From positions 1-8,088 of the forward strand of contig CAMJWQ010000151.1 of the NCBI GenBank assembly GCA_946409475.1: 8,088 nt of DNA, written 5' to 3'. This document shows, piece by piece, positions 1 to 6,517 of the stretch; positions within the stretch are counted from its first letter, which is position 1; every line of letters begins with the position of its first letter. Below the pieces are notes generated by a model. It did not search any database. It was not told where the DNA came from and saw only the letters and a list, made by a program, of their open reading frames with translations. The stretch is from an uncultured Lachnospiraceae bacterium (GTDB lineage: Bacteria > Bacillota > Clostridia > Lachnospirales > Lachnospiraceae). Made by a program: the position numbers and the translations under genes.

Positions 1-270
1 GTTTATAAGGATCCCGGCGATAAAGCCACATTAATTTCAGAATTAACGATTAAGGAGGCTCAAAATTTAATCAGCCGGGGAAATATTGGCGGAGGCATGC
101 TGCCTAAGCTGCATAGCTGTATTGATGCCATCGAAAACGGCGTCTCCAGGGTACATATTCTGGACGGTAGAATTCCTCATTGCTTACTCCTGGAGATATT
201 TACAAATAAAGGTATCGGAACCGCAATTTTAGGGGAAAAGGAAGGCAGGTATTACAATGAAAACGAGTAG
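1..270 (+). CDS. argB: Acetylglutamate kinase, C-terminal part (5' end outside window)
   Basis: The first 89 codons in frame 1 are open to a TAG stop and match the end of N-acetyl-L-glutamate kinase, the cytoplasmic enzyme that phosphorylates N-acetylglutamate in the second step of arginine synthesis. Visible family hallmarks are SELT near the start of the fragment, the glycine-rich GGGMLPK stretch (fragment residues 30-36, whose lysine lies in the ATP-binding region of the family), and the end motif VHILDGRIPH followed by LLLEIFTNKGIGTAI. The usual protein is about 290-300 residues, so roughly the last third is present. The coding end overlaps the start of argD by 14 bases, which indicates translational coupling within an arginine operon. 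I see no truncation other than the window edge. Confidence 0.95.
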   Translation, partial: VYKDPGDKATLISELTIKEAQNLISRGNIGGGMLPKLHSCIDAIENGVSRVHILDGRIPHCLLLEIFTNKGIGTAILGEKEGRYYNENE

Positions 271-1447
271 TTTTATAGAGGAGTCCGAACAGTATTTACT
301 GCACACCTATAACCGCTATCCCATAGTAATCGAAAAAGGAGAAGGTGTGTACCTGTACGACAGCAGCGGTAAAAAATATTTGGATTTTGCCTCCGGCATT
401 GGTGTATATGCCTTTGGCTATCACTATAAGGATTATGATGATTTTTTAAAGGGGCAAATAGATAAGATCATGCATACCTCCAACCTGTTTTATCATGAAC
501 ACACCAGGGATGCGGCAAAGGCTTTTATAGATGCTTCCGGTATGGACCGTGTTTTTTTTACAAACAGCGGGGCGGAGGCAATCGAAGGGGCATTAAAGGC
601 GGCAAAAAAATATGCTTACACAAAAAAAGGGAAAAACAGCTATGAAATAGTAGCTATGGAGCATTCCTTTCACGGAAGAACCTTAGGAGCCTTATCCGTT
701 ACGGGAAACAGCAAATACAGGGAACCCTTTGAACCGTTAATACCGGGTGTAAAATTTGCGGAATTAAACAATATAGAGAGTGTAAAAAACGTAATATCGG
801 AAAGAACCTGTGCCGTCATTTTAGAGCCTGTACAGGGAGAAGGCGGGGTTTATCCGGCAGATGTTAACTTTCTCAAGGAGTTAAAGAAAGTTTGCGGGGA
901 AAAAGAAATTTTACTGATTTTTGATGAAATACAATGCGGAATGGGGCGTACGGGTGATTTGTTTGCCTTTCAGGGCTACGGTATCATGCCGGATATTCTG
1001 GTGTCGGCAAAGGCTCTTGGCGGCGGCGTGCCGGTTGGTGCCTTTGCCATGACGGCCGGGGTTGCGGAGCATTCTCTTGCGGCAGGAGACCATGGTTCCA
1101 CCTATGGCGGAAACCCTTTCGTATGTGCGGCTGTAAAAAAAGTATTTGACATTTTTGAAAAAGACAATATAGTAGAACATGTAAGAGAAATAAGTTCGTA
1201 TTTGGAAAAAAAGCTGGATGAACTGGTTGCGGTATACGATTGTATTACCGTTAGAAGAGGAACAGGCTGTATACAGGCTTTGGAATTTACCCGTGATGTG
1301 GCTCCCATTATTATAGAGGCACAAAAAAAGGGACTTATTATCATCAGTGCAGGTCCCAAAGTATTACGGTTCTTACCGCCTCTGGTGATAACAAAGGAGC
1401 ATGTAGATGAAATGCTGTTCGTTTTGAAGCAGATACTTAACAAATAA
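257..1447 (+). CDS. argD: Acetylornithine aminotransferase
   Basis: This is a 396-residue class-III, PLP-dependent aminotransferase, the usual length for ArgD. It converts N-acetylglutamate semialdehyde to N-acetylornithine with glutamate as amino donor, in the cytoplasm. Landmarks in order are ASGIGV (45-50), HTSNLFY (73-79), the phosphate-binding NSGAEA (103-108), SFHGRT (137-142), EPVQGEGG (190-197), FDEIQCGMGRTG (222-233) with Asp223 for the pyridine nitrogen, and the Schiff-base lysine K252 in SAKALGGGVP. GSTYGGNP (280-287) follows. The ATG lies inside the end of argB, with a purine-rich GGAAGGCAGG stretch just upstream. The adjacent argB makes ArgD preferable to GABA or ornithine aminotransferase. 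The family is known to accept N-succinyl-diaminopimelate in some species, so a second role in lysine synthesis is possible. Confidence 0.95.
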   Translation: MKTSSFIEESEQYLLHTYNRYPIVIEKGEGVYLYDSSGKKYLDFASGIGVYAFGYHYKDYDDFLKGQIDKIMHTSNLFYHEHTRDAAKAFIDASGMDRVFFTNSGAEAIEGALKAAKKYAYTKKGKNSYEIVAMEHSFHGRTLGALSVTGNSKYREPFEPLIPGVKFAELNNIESVKNVISERTCAVILEPVQGEGGVYPADVNFLKELKKVCGEKEILLIFDEIQCGMGRTGDLFAFQGYGIMPDILVSAKALGGGVPVGAFAMTAGVAEHSLAAGDHGSTYGGNPFVCAAVKKVFDIFEKDNIVEHVREISSYLEKKLDELVAVYDCITVRRGTGCIQALEFTRDVAPIIIEAQKKGLIIISAGPKVLRFLPPLVITKEHVDEMLFVLKQILNK

Positions 1448-1454
1448 TCCGGCT

Positions 1455-1462
1455 GGATGGAG
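1455..1462 (+). promoter_or_regulatory. Ribosome binding site that decides the start of the solute-binding protein
   Basis: GGATGGAG lies 7 bases before the ATG at 1470 but only 1 base before the in-frame ATG at 1464. The spacing favours initiation at 1470, which removes two residues (Met-Val) from the longest reading. Confidence 0.6.
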
Positions 1463-1469
1463 AATGGTT

Positions 1470-2846
1470 ATGTTCCCTAATAAAAAGTTAATATCCCTGC
1501 TTGTAACGGTGACCCTTTTGGTCATGATGGTATCTACCGGATTTCAGTATCAAAAGGATCAGGATTTAAAAAAGATAACAGAAGAGCAGGCGTCAGATAA
1601 TGAAATTTTGTTATGGTATACGGATGAAGCTTTAACGGCTTTTTTAAAAAATGCCGCAGGCCTTTATGAAGAAAGCCATAACGTTAAGGTAAATTTAAGA
1701 TTGGTATCCGGGGTAGATTATCTGGATGAAATAAATAGAGCGACCATATATGAGGATAAGGGTCCGGATCTGTATATTGCTTCCCATGATATGCTGGAGA
1801 GAGCGACCCTGTCAGGCCTGGCTTCTAAAATAAGAGATTCCGCCGATCATTATACAAAAGAATATTATCCGGAAACAGCCCTTGATTCGGTGACCTATCA
1901 TAATAATAAAATGGCATATCCCCTTTATTTTGAAACGGCATTTTTATTGTATAATAAAACCTACCTGGCCGATTATGTAAAACAAAATCTGGAAACCGAA
2001 CAAACGGAGGAAGCAGGCGAAAATTCCGGCGGGGAAGGAACTGCGGAAATAAGTGAAGAGCAGCTGAATCAGGAAATAAGTAATTTAATACCGACGAATA
2101 TGGAACAGCTGTTAACCTTTGCCGATGGTTATGATGCGCCGGCCGAGGTGGAAAACGTGTTTAAGTGGGATGTTTCCGATGTACTGTTTGATTATGCCTT
2201 TACAGGCAGTTATATGGAGGTGGGAGGTAAAACAGGAGATGATCCTGCCATACTGAATATCAATAACCAGCAGGTTTTAGACTGCCTTGCGGTTTACCAG
2301 CAGTTGAATCAATTCTTTGCCATTGATCCCAAGCTGGTGACCTACGATAGCGTAATGGAGGAATTCAAGTCGGGAAAAACCGTATTCACCATAGCTTCTA
2401 CCGATGCCGTTAAAAAATTGGAGGACGGAAAAGCAGACGGTACCTTTACCTATGAATACGGAACGGCACATATACCGGGTCCTACGGAAGAATATGATTC
2501 CAAAAGCCTATCCGTTACCGATACCTTAGCAGTAAACGGTTATTCGAAGCATTTGGAGGCTGCCCATGAATTTGCGGACTTTGTTGCTTTTAACTGTGCC
2601 GGTGAGCTGTTTTCACAGGCGGGTAAGATATCGGCACGGGCAGATATTCCCTGCGCTGTGGAGCCTGTTTCTGCTATTATGACGGAATATGCAAACTCCG
2701 CACCTGTGCCTAAGCTGATGGACTGCAGTAATTATTGGGTCCGGTTAGAAATCATGTTTTATAATATATGGACAGGGAATGATATACAGGCAGAAGTAAA
2801 TACCTTATGGGAAAACATGAAAAACCAGTTAGAAACCACTGAATGA
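1470..2846 (+). CDS. Membrane-anchored extracellular solute-binding protein (MalE-like, family 1)
   Basis: The 458-residue product resembles periplasmic/extracellular sugar-binding proteins of ABC importers. It has a basic N-terminus followed by a hydrophobic segment (about residues 6-23), then a mature domain starting near EILLWYTDEA. A PDLYIASHD stretch (about 99-107) and MAYPLYFETAFLLYNK (about 148-163) correspond to the MalE-type 'AYP...E...YNK' core. TDTLAVNGYSKHLEAAHEFADFVAF (split around residue 360) matches the C-lobe pattern in which helices package the chain. No cysteine follows the hydrophobic segment, so this is not a standard lipoprotein; it is either secreted or held by an uncleaved anchor. 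A Glu/Gly-rich insertion occupies about residues 171-207, where MalE runs directly from YNK into the next helix. It follows argD by 22 bases, so it is probably cotranscribed. No permease or ATPase is in view, and the ligand is unknown. Confidence 0.75.
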   Translation: MFPNKKLISLLVTVTLLVMMVSTGFQYQKDQDLKKITEEQASDNEILLWYTDEALTAFLKNAAGLYEESHNVKVNLRLVSGVDYLDEINRATIYEDKGPDLYIASHDMLERATLSGLASKIRDSADHYTKEYYPETALDSVTYHNNKMAYPLYFETAFLLYNKTYLADYVKQNLETEQTEEAGENSGGEGTAEISEEQLNQEISNLIPTNMEQLLTFADGYDAPAEVENVFKWDVSDVLFDYAFTGSYMEVGGKTGDDPAILNINNQQVLDCLAVYQQLNQFFAIDPKLVTYDSVMEEFKSGKTVFTIASTDAVKKLEDGKADGTFTYEYGTAHIPGPTEEYDSKSLSVTDTLAVNGYSKHLEAAHEFADFVAFNCAGELFSQAGKISARADIPCAVEPVSAIMTEYANSAPVPKLMDCSNYWVRLEIMFYNIWTGNDIQAEVNTLWENMKNQLETTE

Positions 2847-2877
2847 CTGTAATGATTTATAGAAAACAGCATTTTTA

Positions 2878-3065
2878 TTCATAGGAAATTGCGTCCTATG
2901 AAATAAAACCCTTCGGGGGATGCACACGAATGCATAAGGAAGATGTCACTGCGTGACTGCATTCGGCGCGCAAAGTGTCTTCTCCCTCAGGACCCCGGGG
3001 CAGGGGAGTTGAGAGTGCCGGAGGCACTTTGTTCTATTTTACAGGGACAGGGTACTCCCTGTAAA
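2878..3065. other. GC-rich block of nested inverted repeats (structured RNA or palindromic repeat element)
   Basis: This block fills most of the 310-base gap between the solute-binding protein gene and the small transporter gene. Five units of perfect pairing are visible. TTCATAGGA/TCCTATGAA (2878-2886 with 2894-2902) has a 7-base loop. CCC-TTCG-GGG (2909-2918) is a UUCG tetraloop hairpin. CGAATGCA/TGCATTCG (2927-2934 with 2958-2965) encloses GTCAC-TGC-GTGAC (2945-2957). CAAAGTG/CACTTTG (2971-2977 with 3025-3031) encloses CTCCC/GGGAG (2982-2986 with 3004-3008) and competes with AGTGCC-GGA-GGCACT (3014-3028). TTTACAGGGA/TCCCTGTAAA (3038-3047 with 3056-3065) has an 8-base loop. By my count 2941-3030 is about 61% G+C, well above the neighbouring genes. 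None of the stems is followed by a T-run on the + strand, so I do not call a terminator. It could be an RNA gene, a mRNA-stability structure, or one copy of a dispersed palindromic element. Confidence 0.7.
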
Positions 3066-3075
3066 TTTGAAAAGA

Positions 3076-3105
3076 CTGTCCAAATAAGACAGATATGCAT
3101 AATAT
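3076..3105 (+). promoter_or_regulatory. Possible promoter/operator ahead of the YdcZ-family gene (weak)
   Basis: An AT-rich CATAATAT stretch (3098-3105) could serve as a -10 element, but no good -35 sequence sits at the right distance. A short dyad, CTGTC-7-GACAG (3076-3080 with 3088-3092), lies immediately upstream and could be an operator half-site pair. This is the only promoter-like sequence between the structured block and the gene. Confidence 0.25.
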
Positions 3106-3144
3106 TCCAATCATATGGCCAAACTATAGCTGATGTTTAGAAAT

Positions 3145-3151
3145 AGGGAGG
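3145..3151 (+). promoter_or_regulatory. Ribosome binding site that decides the start of the YdcZ-family gene
   Basis: AGGGAGG lies 5 bases before the ATG at 3157. The alternative in-frame ATG at 3133 has no comparable site and would add eight polar residues ahead of the first membrane helix, so 3157 is preferred. Confidence 0.8.
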
Positions 3152-3156
3152 CATAC

Positions 3157-3588
3157 ATGATTGGAATTTTAATTGCACTGATTTCAGGAGCTCTGATGAG
3201 CATACAGGGAGTTTTTAATACGGAGGTAACGAAGAATTCAAGTATATGGGTATCAAACAGCTGGGTGCAGTTTACGGCGCTGCTTGTTTGTATACTGGCC
3301 TGGTTCTTAACAGGAAGAGAGAGCCTTCTGGGTGTTTTTCAGGTAGGACAAAAATATATGCTCCTTGGTGGAGTCATCGGAGCGCTTATTACCTATACCG
3401 TTATAAAAAGTATGTCCTCCTTAGGACCTGCCAGATCTGTCATGCTCATTGTCATTGCCCAATTACTGGTTGCCTATCTCATTGAGCTTTTCGGTATCTT
3501 CGGTGTTGATAAACAGCCCTTCGAATGGAGAAAGGTATTCGGTATGGCAATTGCCATTATCGGTGTTGTTATTTTCAAATGGGAATAG
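3157..3588 (+). CDS. YdcZ/DUF606-type small DMT-superfamily membrane protein
   Basis: The 143-residue hydrophobic protein matches the length and pattern of the YdcZ (DUF606) branch of the drug/metabolite transporter superfamily. Five membrane segments are apparent, at about residues 2-20, 34-52, 68-86, 92-116 and 125-140. The N-terminal GALMSIQGVFNTEV (11-24) is a typical family opening, with a small-residue helix followed by Q-G/N. The SMSSLGPARS (85-94) loop also fits. Members are about half the size of EamA-type transporters and are thought to work as dimers, but the substrate is unknown. It appears monocistronic: the structured element precedes it and a separate promoter follows it. No partner gene is in view. 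The family call is good; the transport function is inferred. Confidence 0.8.
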   Translation: MIGILIALISGALMSIQGVFNTEVTKNSSIWVSNSWVQFTALLVCILAWFLTGRESLLGVFQVGQKYMLLGGVIGALITYTVIKSMSSLGPARSVMLIVIAQLLVAYLIELFGIFGVDKQPFEWRKVFGMAIAIIGVVIFKWE

Positions 3589-3605
3589 GAATATAAAAAA
3601 ACCTA

Positions 3606-3634
3606 TTGTAAAGGTGAATGAATTCCGATACAAT
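3606..3634 (+). promoter_or_regulatory. Sigma-A-type promoter of the comEA operon
   Basis: TTGTAA (3606-3611) and TACAAT (3629-3634) are separated by exactly 17 bases. The predicted transcript would begin around 3641, leaving a leader of about 50 bases before comEA. It starts within about 20 bases after the stop of the preceding gene, so the competence-type operon can be transcribed independently of it. Confidence 0.7.
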
Positions 3635-3659
3635 GAAATTATCCGTCATAGAGGGGTTT

Positions 3660-3681
3660 TTTATAGTCAAAAGACTATAAA
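3660..3681 (+). promoter_or_regulatory. Leader hairpin running into the comEA ribosome binding site
   Basis: TTTATAGTC (3660-3668) pairs perfectly with GACTATAAA (3673-3681) across an AAAA loop. The last A of the stem is also the first base of AGGAG (3681-3685), which lies 7 bases before the comEA ATG. No T-run follows, so it is not an intrinsic terminator. It could modulate ribosome access, stabilise the 5' end, or, as DNA, act as a repressor-binding dyad. Confidence 0.55.
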
Positions 3682-3692
3682 GGAGAATACGG

Positions 3693-4385
3693 ATGTTAAA
3701 CAGTAAATTAATTTGTATCGGAAAGATTTTCGGTATCTTAATTTTAATGACCCTTAATTTAAATGGCTGTTCCTCTAAAGAGGAACTGGAATTCCAGGTA
3801 CAGCAGGAGGAAGCTGTTGAAGGGGATAATAAGGGCTCTGAAACGGATAATGGAGCAAAAGAGGATGTATTGACGGATACACAGAATACGGACGGAAATG
3901 ATGGTAAGGGTGATTTAAAGGATAATGCTGCATACGGTGAGAAGAAAATCATTTATGTACATATTTGCGGAGAAGTTTTAAACCCCGGTGTTTATGAGGT
4001 GGAAGAGAATACAAGGCTTTTTGAACTGGCAGAAAAAGCAGGCGGGTTTACGGAGGAAGCGGCAGTTGATTATGTTAATCAGGCAATGACGGTAGCGGAT
4101 GGGGACAAGATCTATATTCCTAATCAAACAGAAGCTGACGAAGAGGGAAAAAGCCAGCTTACGGATACGGGTACCGGTAATGAGAAGGAAGAGCTGCTGG
4201 ATTTAAATACGGCAACGGAAGAAGAATTGATGACCCTGCCGGGTATCGGTGCGAGTAAAGCCAAAAAGATAATTGCCTATCGGGAAGAAATCGGTAAATT
4301 TGAAAATATTGAACAGATTATGAATATTACCGGTATCAAAGAAGGCGTTTATAATAATATAAAAGATTATGTCATAGTCAGGTAG
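3693..4385 (+). CDS. comEA: ComEA-type DNA-receptor lipoprotein (SLBB plus helix-hairpin-helix)
   Basis: ComEA proteins bind double-stranded DNA at the outer face of the membrane and hand it to the ComEC channel. This 230-residue version has a hydrophobic signal (about 6-22) ending in a lipobox LNGC with Cys26, so it is predicted to be lipid-anchored. An acidic, Asn/Gly-rich linker (about 27-82) follows, then an SLBB domain (about 85-134, with YVHICGEVLNPGVYEV). A second acidic linker leads to the C-terminal ComEA helix-hairpin-helix domain (about 167-229). There, LDLNTATEEELMTLPGIG (169-186) and the second hairpin ITGIKEGVYNNIKDYV (212-227) carry the DNA-backbone-binding signature. The usual Bacillus protein is about 205 residues with a transmembrane anchor. 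It is first in an operon that ends with comEC, and its stop lies 8 bases before the response regulator ATG. Confidence 0.93.
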   Translation: MLNSKLICIGKIFGILILMTLNLNGCSSKEELEFQVQQEEAVEGDNKGSETDNGAKEDVLTDTQNTDGNDGKGDLKDNAAYGEKKIIYVHICGEVLNPGVYEVEENTRLFELAEKAGGFTEEAAVDYVNQAMTVADGDKIYIPNQTEADEEGKSQLTDTGTGNEKEELLDLNTATEEELMTLPGIGASKAKKIIAYREEIGKFENIEQIMNITGIKEGVYNNIKDYVIVR

Positions 4386-4393
4386 GTGGAATT

Positions 4394-5083
4394 ATGGGCA
4401 ATAAAGTGTTGGTAGTGGATGATGAAAAATTAATAGTAAAAGGTATCAAATTCAGTCTGGTACAGGACGGGATGGAGGTTTCCTGTGCTTATGACGGAGA
4501 AGAGGCTCTTCAAATGGCCAGGGAAAATCAATTTGACATTATTTTATTGGATGTTATGCTTCCTAAATTAACCGGTTTTGAGGTTTGTCAGCAGATAAGA
4601 GAGTTTTCCACGGTTCCTATTATTATGTTAACGGCTAAAGACGACGATATGGACAAGATTCTGGGGTTGGAATATGGGGCCGATGATTACATAACGAAGC
4701 CCTTTAATATTCTGGAGGTAAAAGCCAGAATAAAAGCCATAATGCGCAGAGCGGTTAAGAAGGAAACGGTAAATGATGCCAATAAAATTATAGCTGTGGG
4801 TGATTTGAAATTAGATTGTGAAAGCAGGAGGGTCTTCATTTTAAATAAAGAAATGAATCTCACTGCAAAGGAATTTGATTTGCTGGAGCTGCTGGCATGT
4901 AATCCCAATAAGGTTTACGGCAGGGAGAATTTACTTAATCTGATTTGGGGATATGATTATCCCGGGGATGTCAGAACGGTAGATGTTCATATCCGGCGTT
5001 TGCGGGAAAAAATAGAAAGCAATCCAAGTGAACCTAAGTATGTGCATACAAAATGGGGAGTTGGTTATTATTTCCAGTCTTAA
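4394..5083 (+). CDS. OmpR/PhoB-family response regulator
   Basis: This 229-residue two-domain transcription factor has all the receiver residues: the acidic pair Asp9-Asp10, the phospho-acceptor Asp53 in LLDVMLP, Thr80 in MLTAK, Tyr99 and Lys102 in DDYITKPF. The C-terminal winged helix-turn-helix (about 131-228) has LTAKEFDLLELL, the recognition region RTVDVHIRRLREKIE and the terminal TKWGVGYYF wing. When phosphorylated by its kinase it is expected to bind direct repeats in promoters. The ATG lies 8 bases after comEA with an AGGTGG site, and the coding end overlaps the frame of the kinase gene, the normal arrangement for a cognate pair. It resembles the WalR/PhoP/ResD group in general, but its target genes cannot be read from this window. 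I found no clear binding repeat. Confidence 0.92.
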   Translation: MGNKVLVVDDEKLIVKGIKFSLVQDGMEVSCAYDGEEALQMARENQFDIILLDVMLPKLTGFEVCQQIREFSTVPIIMLTAKDDDMDKILGLEYGADDYITKPFNILEVKARIKAIMRRAVKKETVNDANKIIAVGDLKLDCESRRVFILNKEMNLTAKEFDLLELLACNPNKVYGRENLLNLIWGYDYPGDVRTVDVHIRRLREKIESNPSEPKYVHTKWGVGYYFQS

Positions 5084-6503
5084 TTTTCGAAAGAATTTAC
5101 GCAGCAGCTTACGCGTCAGGATATTTTATATATTGGTATTGGCAGGTATACTCCCCAGTTTAATTATGGGAATCGGTATTTTAAAAAGCTATGAGAACAG
5201 GGCTATTATTACAAGGGGCAAGGATGTACAAAACCAATGTAATATATTGTCTAAACAGTTGACATCCGCAGATTATATAAACGATCAATCCTCCGAATTA
5301 TTAAACGAAGAGCTGGTACAATTATCCAATATGTATGACGGCCGTATTCTAATTATTAAAAATAATTTTAAAATTATAAAAGATACCTATATATTGGATG
5401 AGGGGAAAACCATTATATCGGAAGAAGTCATTAAATGCTTTAAAGGAGAAGCTCCTGCCGCCAGTTACGATCAAAACAGCCGATACATAGAAGTAACAAC
5501 ACCCATATTGGATATCAATAAAGAATTTATAACGGGTGTTATGCTGACTAGTGTATCGACCGACAGTATAGCGGTTAATCTGGAAATATTAAGCAGAAAA
5601 GTAATCATTCTTGGAATCGTTATATGTATTTCCATGGTTTTGATTGGCATGATGATATCCTCCGTATTGGTAAGACCCATTGCCCGGATTTCCAAATCCA
5701 TAGAATCCATAACAGGCGGTTATGGCGGGGAAAATATTGACATTAAGGATTATATGGAAACGGAAGCTATCTCTAATGCATTTAATAAGCTTTTTTTAAG
5801 AATGAAGGTGCTGGACGACTCCAGGCAGGAATTTGTTTCGAATGTATCTCATGAATTAAAGACGCCTATAACCTCCATTAAAGTATTGGCGGATTCCCTG
5901 TTAATGCAGGAGGATACACCTATTGAGCTATATCAGGAATTTATGCAGGATATTGTGGAAGAGATTGACAGAGAAAATAAAATAATCAGCGATTTATTGG
6001 CATTGGTAAAATTAGATAAGACCTCCGCAGATCTTAACATTGAATCGAAGGATATTAATCAATTATTGGAGCTGATATTAAAAAGACTTCGGCCGATTGC
6101 TAAAAAAAGAAATATTGAAATGGTATTGGAAAGTTATCGCCAGGTAGCGGCAGAAGTGGATGAGGTGAAACTGACCCTGGCCATATCCAATCTGGTGGAA
6201 AACGCTATTAAATATAACAGGGAAAACGGCTGGGTTAAGGTTTCCTTAAATGCAGATCATAAATATTTTTATATAGAGATATCTGATTCAGGAATCGGAA
6301 TACCGGAAGAATCCATTGAGCATATTTTTGAGCGGTTTTATCGGGTTGACAAATCCCATTCCAGAGAAATCGGAGGTACGGGATTAGGGTTATCCATTAC
6401 CAGAAATGCAATACTTATGCATAGGGGTGCCATTAAAGTTAACAGTACGGAAAATGAGGGGACCACCTTTACCGTAAGGATACCATTAAATTACATTGCA
6501 TAA
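5040..6503 (+). CDS. Transmembrane sensor histidine kinase (start uncertain)
   Basis: This is the partner of the preceding response regulator. Numbering from the ATG at 5040 (487 residues), it has TM1 (about 28-49), an extracytoplasmic domain of about 135 residues, TM2 (about 188-210), a HAMP linker (about 210-260), and a HisKA domain with phospho-acceptor His271 in VSHELKTP. The HATPase_c domain follows, with N box NLVENAIKY (384-392), G1 DSGIGIP (416-422), an F box around IFERFYR and G2 GGTGLGLS (445-452). All catalytic boxes are intact. It lacks the PAS domain found in WalK or ResE. The outside domain has the alternating strand-helix style of PDC/Cache sensors, which is inference. No candidate start is convincing: GTG 5028 and ATG 5040 lack a ribosome site, while GGGGAG at 5055-5060 points to a position near 5067 with no standard start codon. 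The family call is secure; the start is not. Confidence 0.9.
   Translation: MCIQNGELVIISSLNFRKNLRSSLRVRIFYILVLAGILPSLIMGIGILKSYENRAIITRGKDVQNQCNILSKQLTSADYINDQSSELLNEELVQLSNMYDGRILIIKNNFKIIKDTYILDEGKTIISEEVIKCFKGEAPAASYDQNSRYIEVTTPILDINKEFITGVMLTSVSTDSIAVNLEILSRKVIILGIVICISMVLIGMMISSVLVRPIARISKSIESITGGYGGENIDIKDYMETEAISNAFNKLFLRMKVLDDSRQEFVSNVSHELKTPITSIKVLADSLLMQEDTPIELYQEFMQDIVEEIDRENKIISDLLALVKLDKTSADLNIESKDINQLLELILKRLRPIAKKRNIEMVLESYRQVAAEVDEVKLTLAISNLVENAIKYNRENGWVKVSLNADHKYFYIEISDSGIGIPEESIEHIFERFYRVDKSHSREIGGTGLGLSITRNAILMHRGAIKVNSTENEGTTFTVRIPLNYIA
5055..5060 (+). promoter_or_regulatory. Ribosome-binding-like GGGGAG inside the end of the response regulator gene
   Basis: GGGGAG is the only good Shine-Dalgarno-like sequence near the kinase start. 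It is followed directly by an in-frame TTG (5061), which is too close, and 6 and 9 bases later by ATT codons (5067, 5070). It supports initiation near 5061-5070 through translational coupling to the regulator, whose stop is at 5081-5083, but does not prove it. Confidence 0.35.
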
Positions 6504-6517
6504 GAAAGGCAGACAGC

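Noticed and set aside
911..1443. Minus-strand open frames of 113 and 137 codons inside argD
   Set aside because: They lie fully inside a well-supported gene, lack ribosome sites and show no known domain; they are antisense by-products of its codon use.
1464..1469. ATG at 1464 as start of the solute-binding protein
   Set aside because: The ribosome site ends 1 base before it; the ATG at 1470 has proper spacing.
2878..2902. The first 9-bp hairpin as an intrinsic terminator for the argB-argD-solute-binding operon
   Set aside because: It is followed by AAATAAAA rather than a T-run on the + strand, and its stem is AT-rich; on the - strand there is no gene to terminate.
2943..3140. Open frame of 65 codons starting in the structured intergenic block
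   Set aside because: It has no ribosome site, its composition follows the palindromic element, and the peptide has no recognisable domain. It also runs over the likely promoter region of the next gene.
3133..3156. ATG at 3133 as start of the YdcZ-family gene
   Set aside because: There is no ribosome site before it, whereas AGGGAGG sits 5 bases before the ATG at 3157.
3584..3607. AATAGG/CCTATT inverted repeat after the YdcZ-family gene as a terminator
   Set aside because: The stem is only 6 base pairs with a 12-base loop, there is no T-run, and it overlaps the -35 region of the next promoter.
3605..3634. ATTGTA...TACAAT symmetry as a MerR-like operator within the promoter
   Set aside because: The match is mostly the -35 and -10 elements themselves, which happen to be complementary; the spacer is not shortened or lengthened in the way MerR promoters require.
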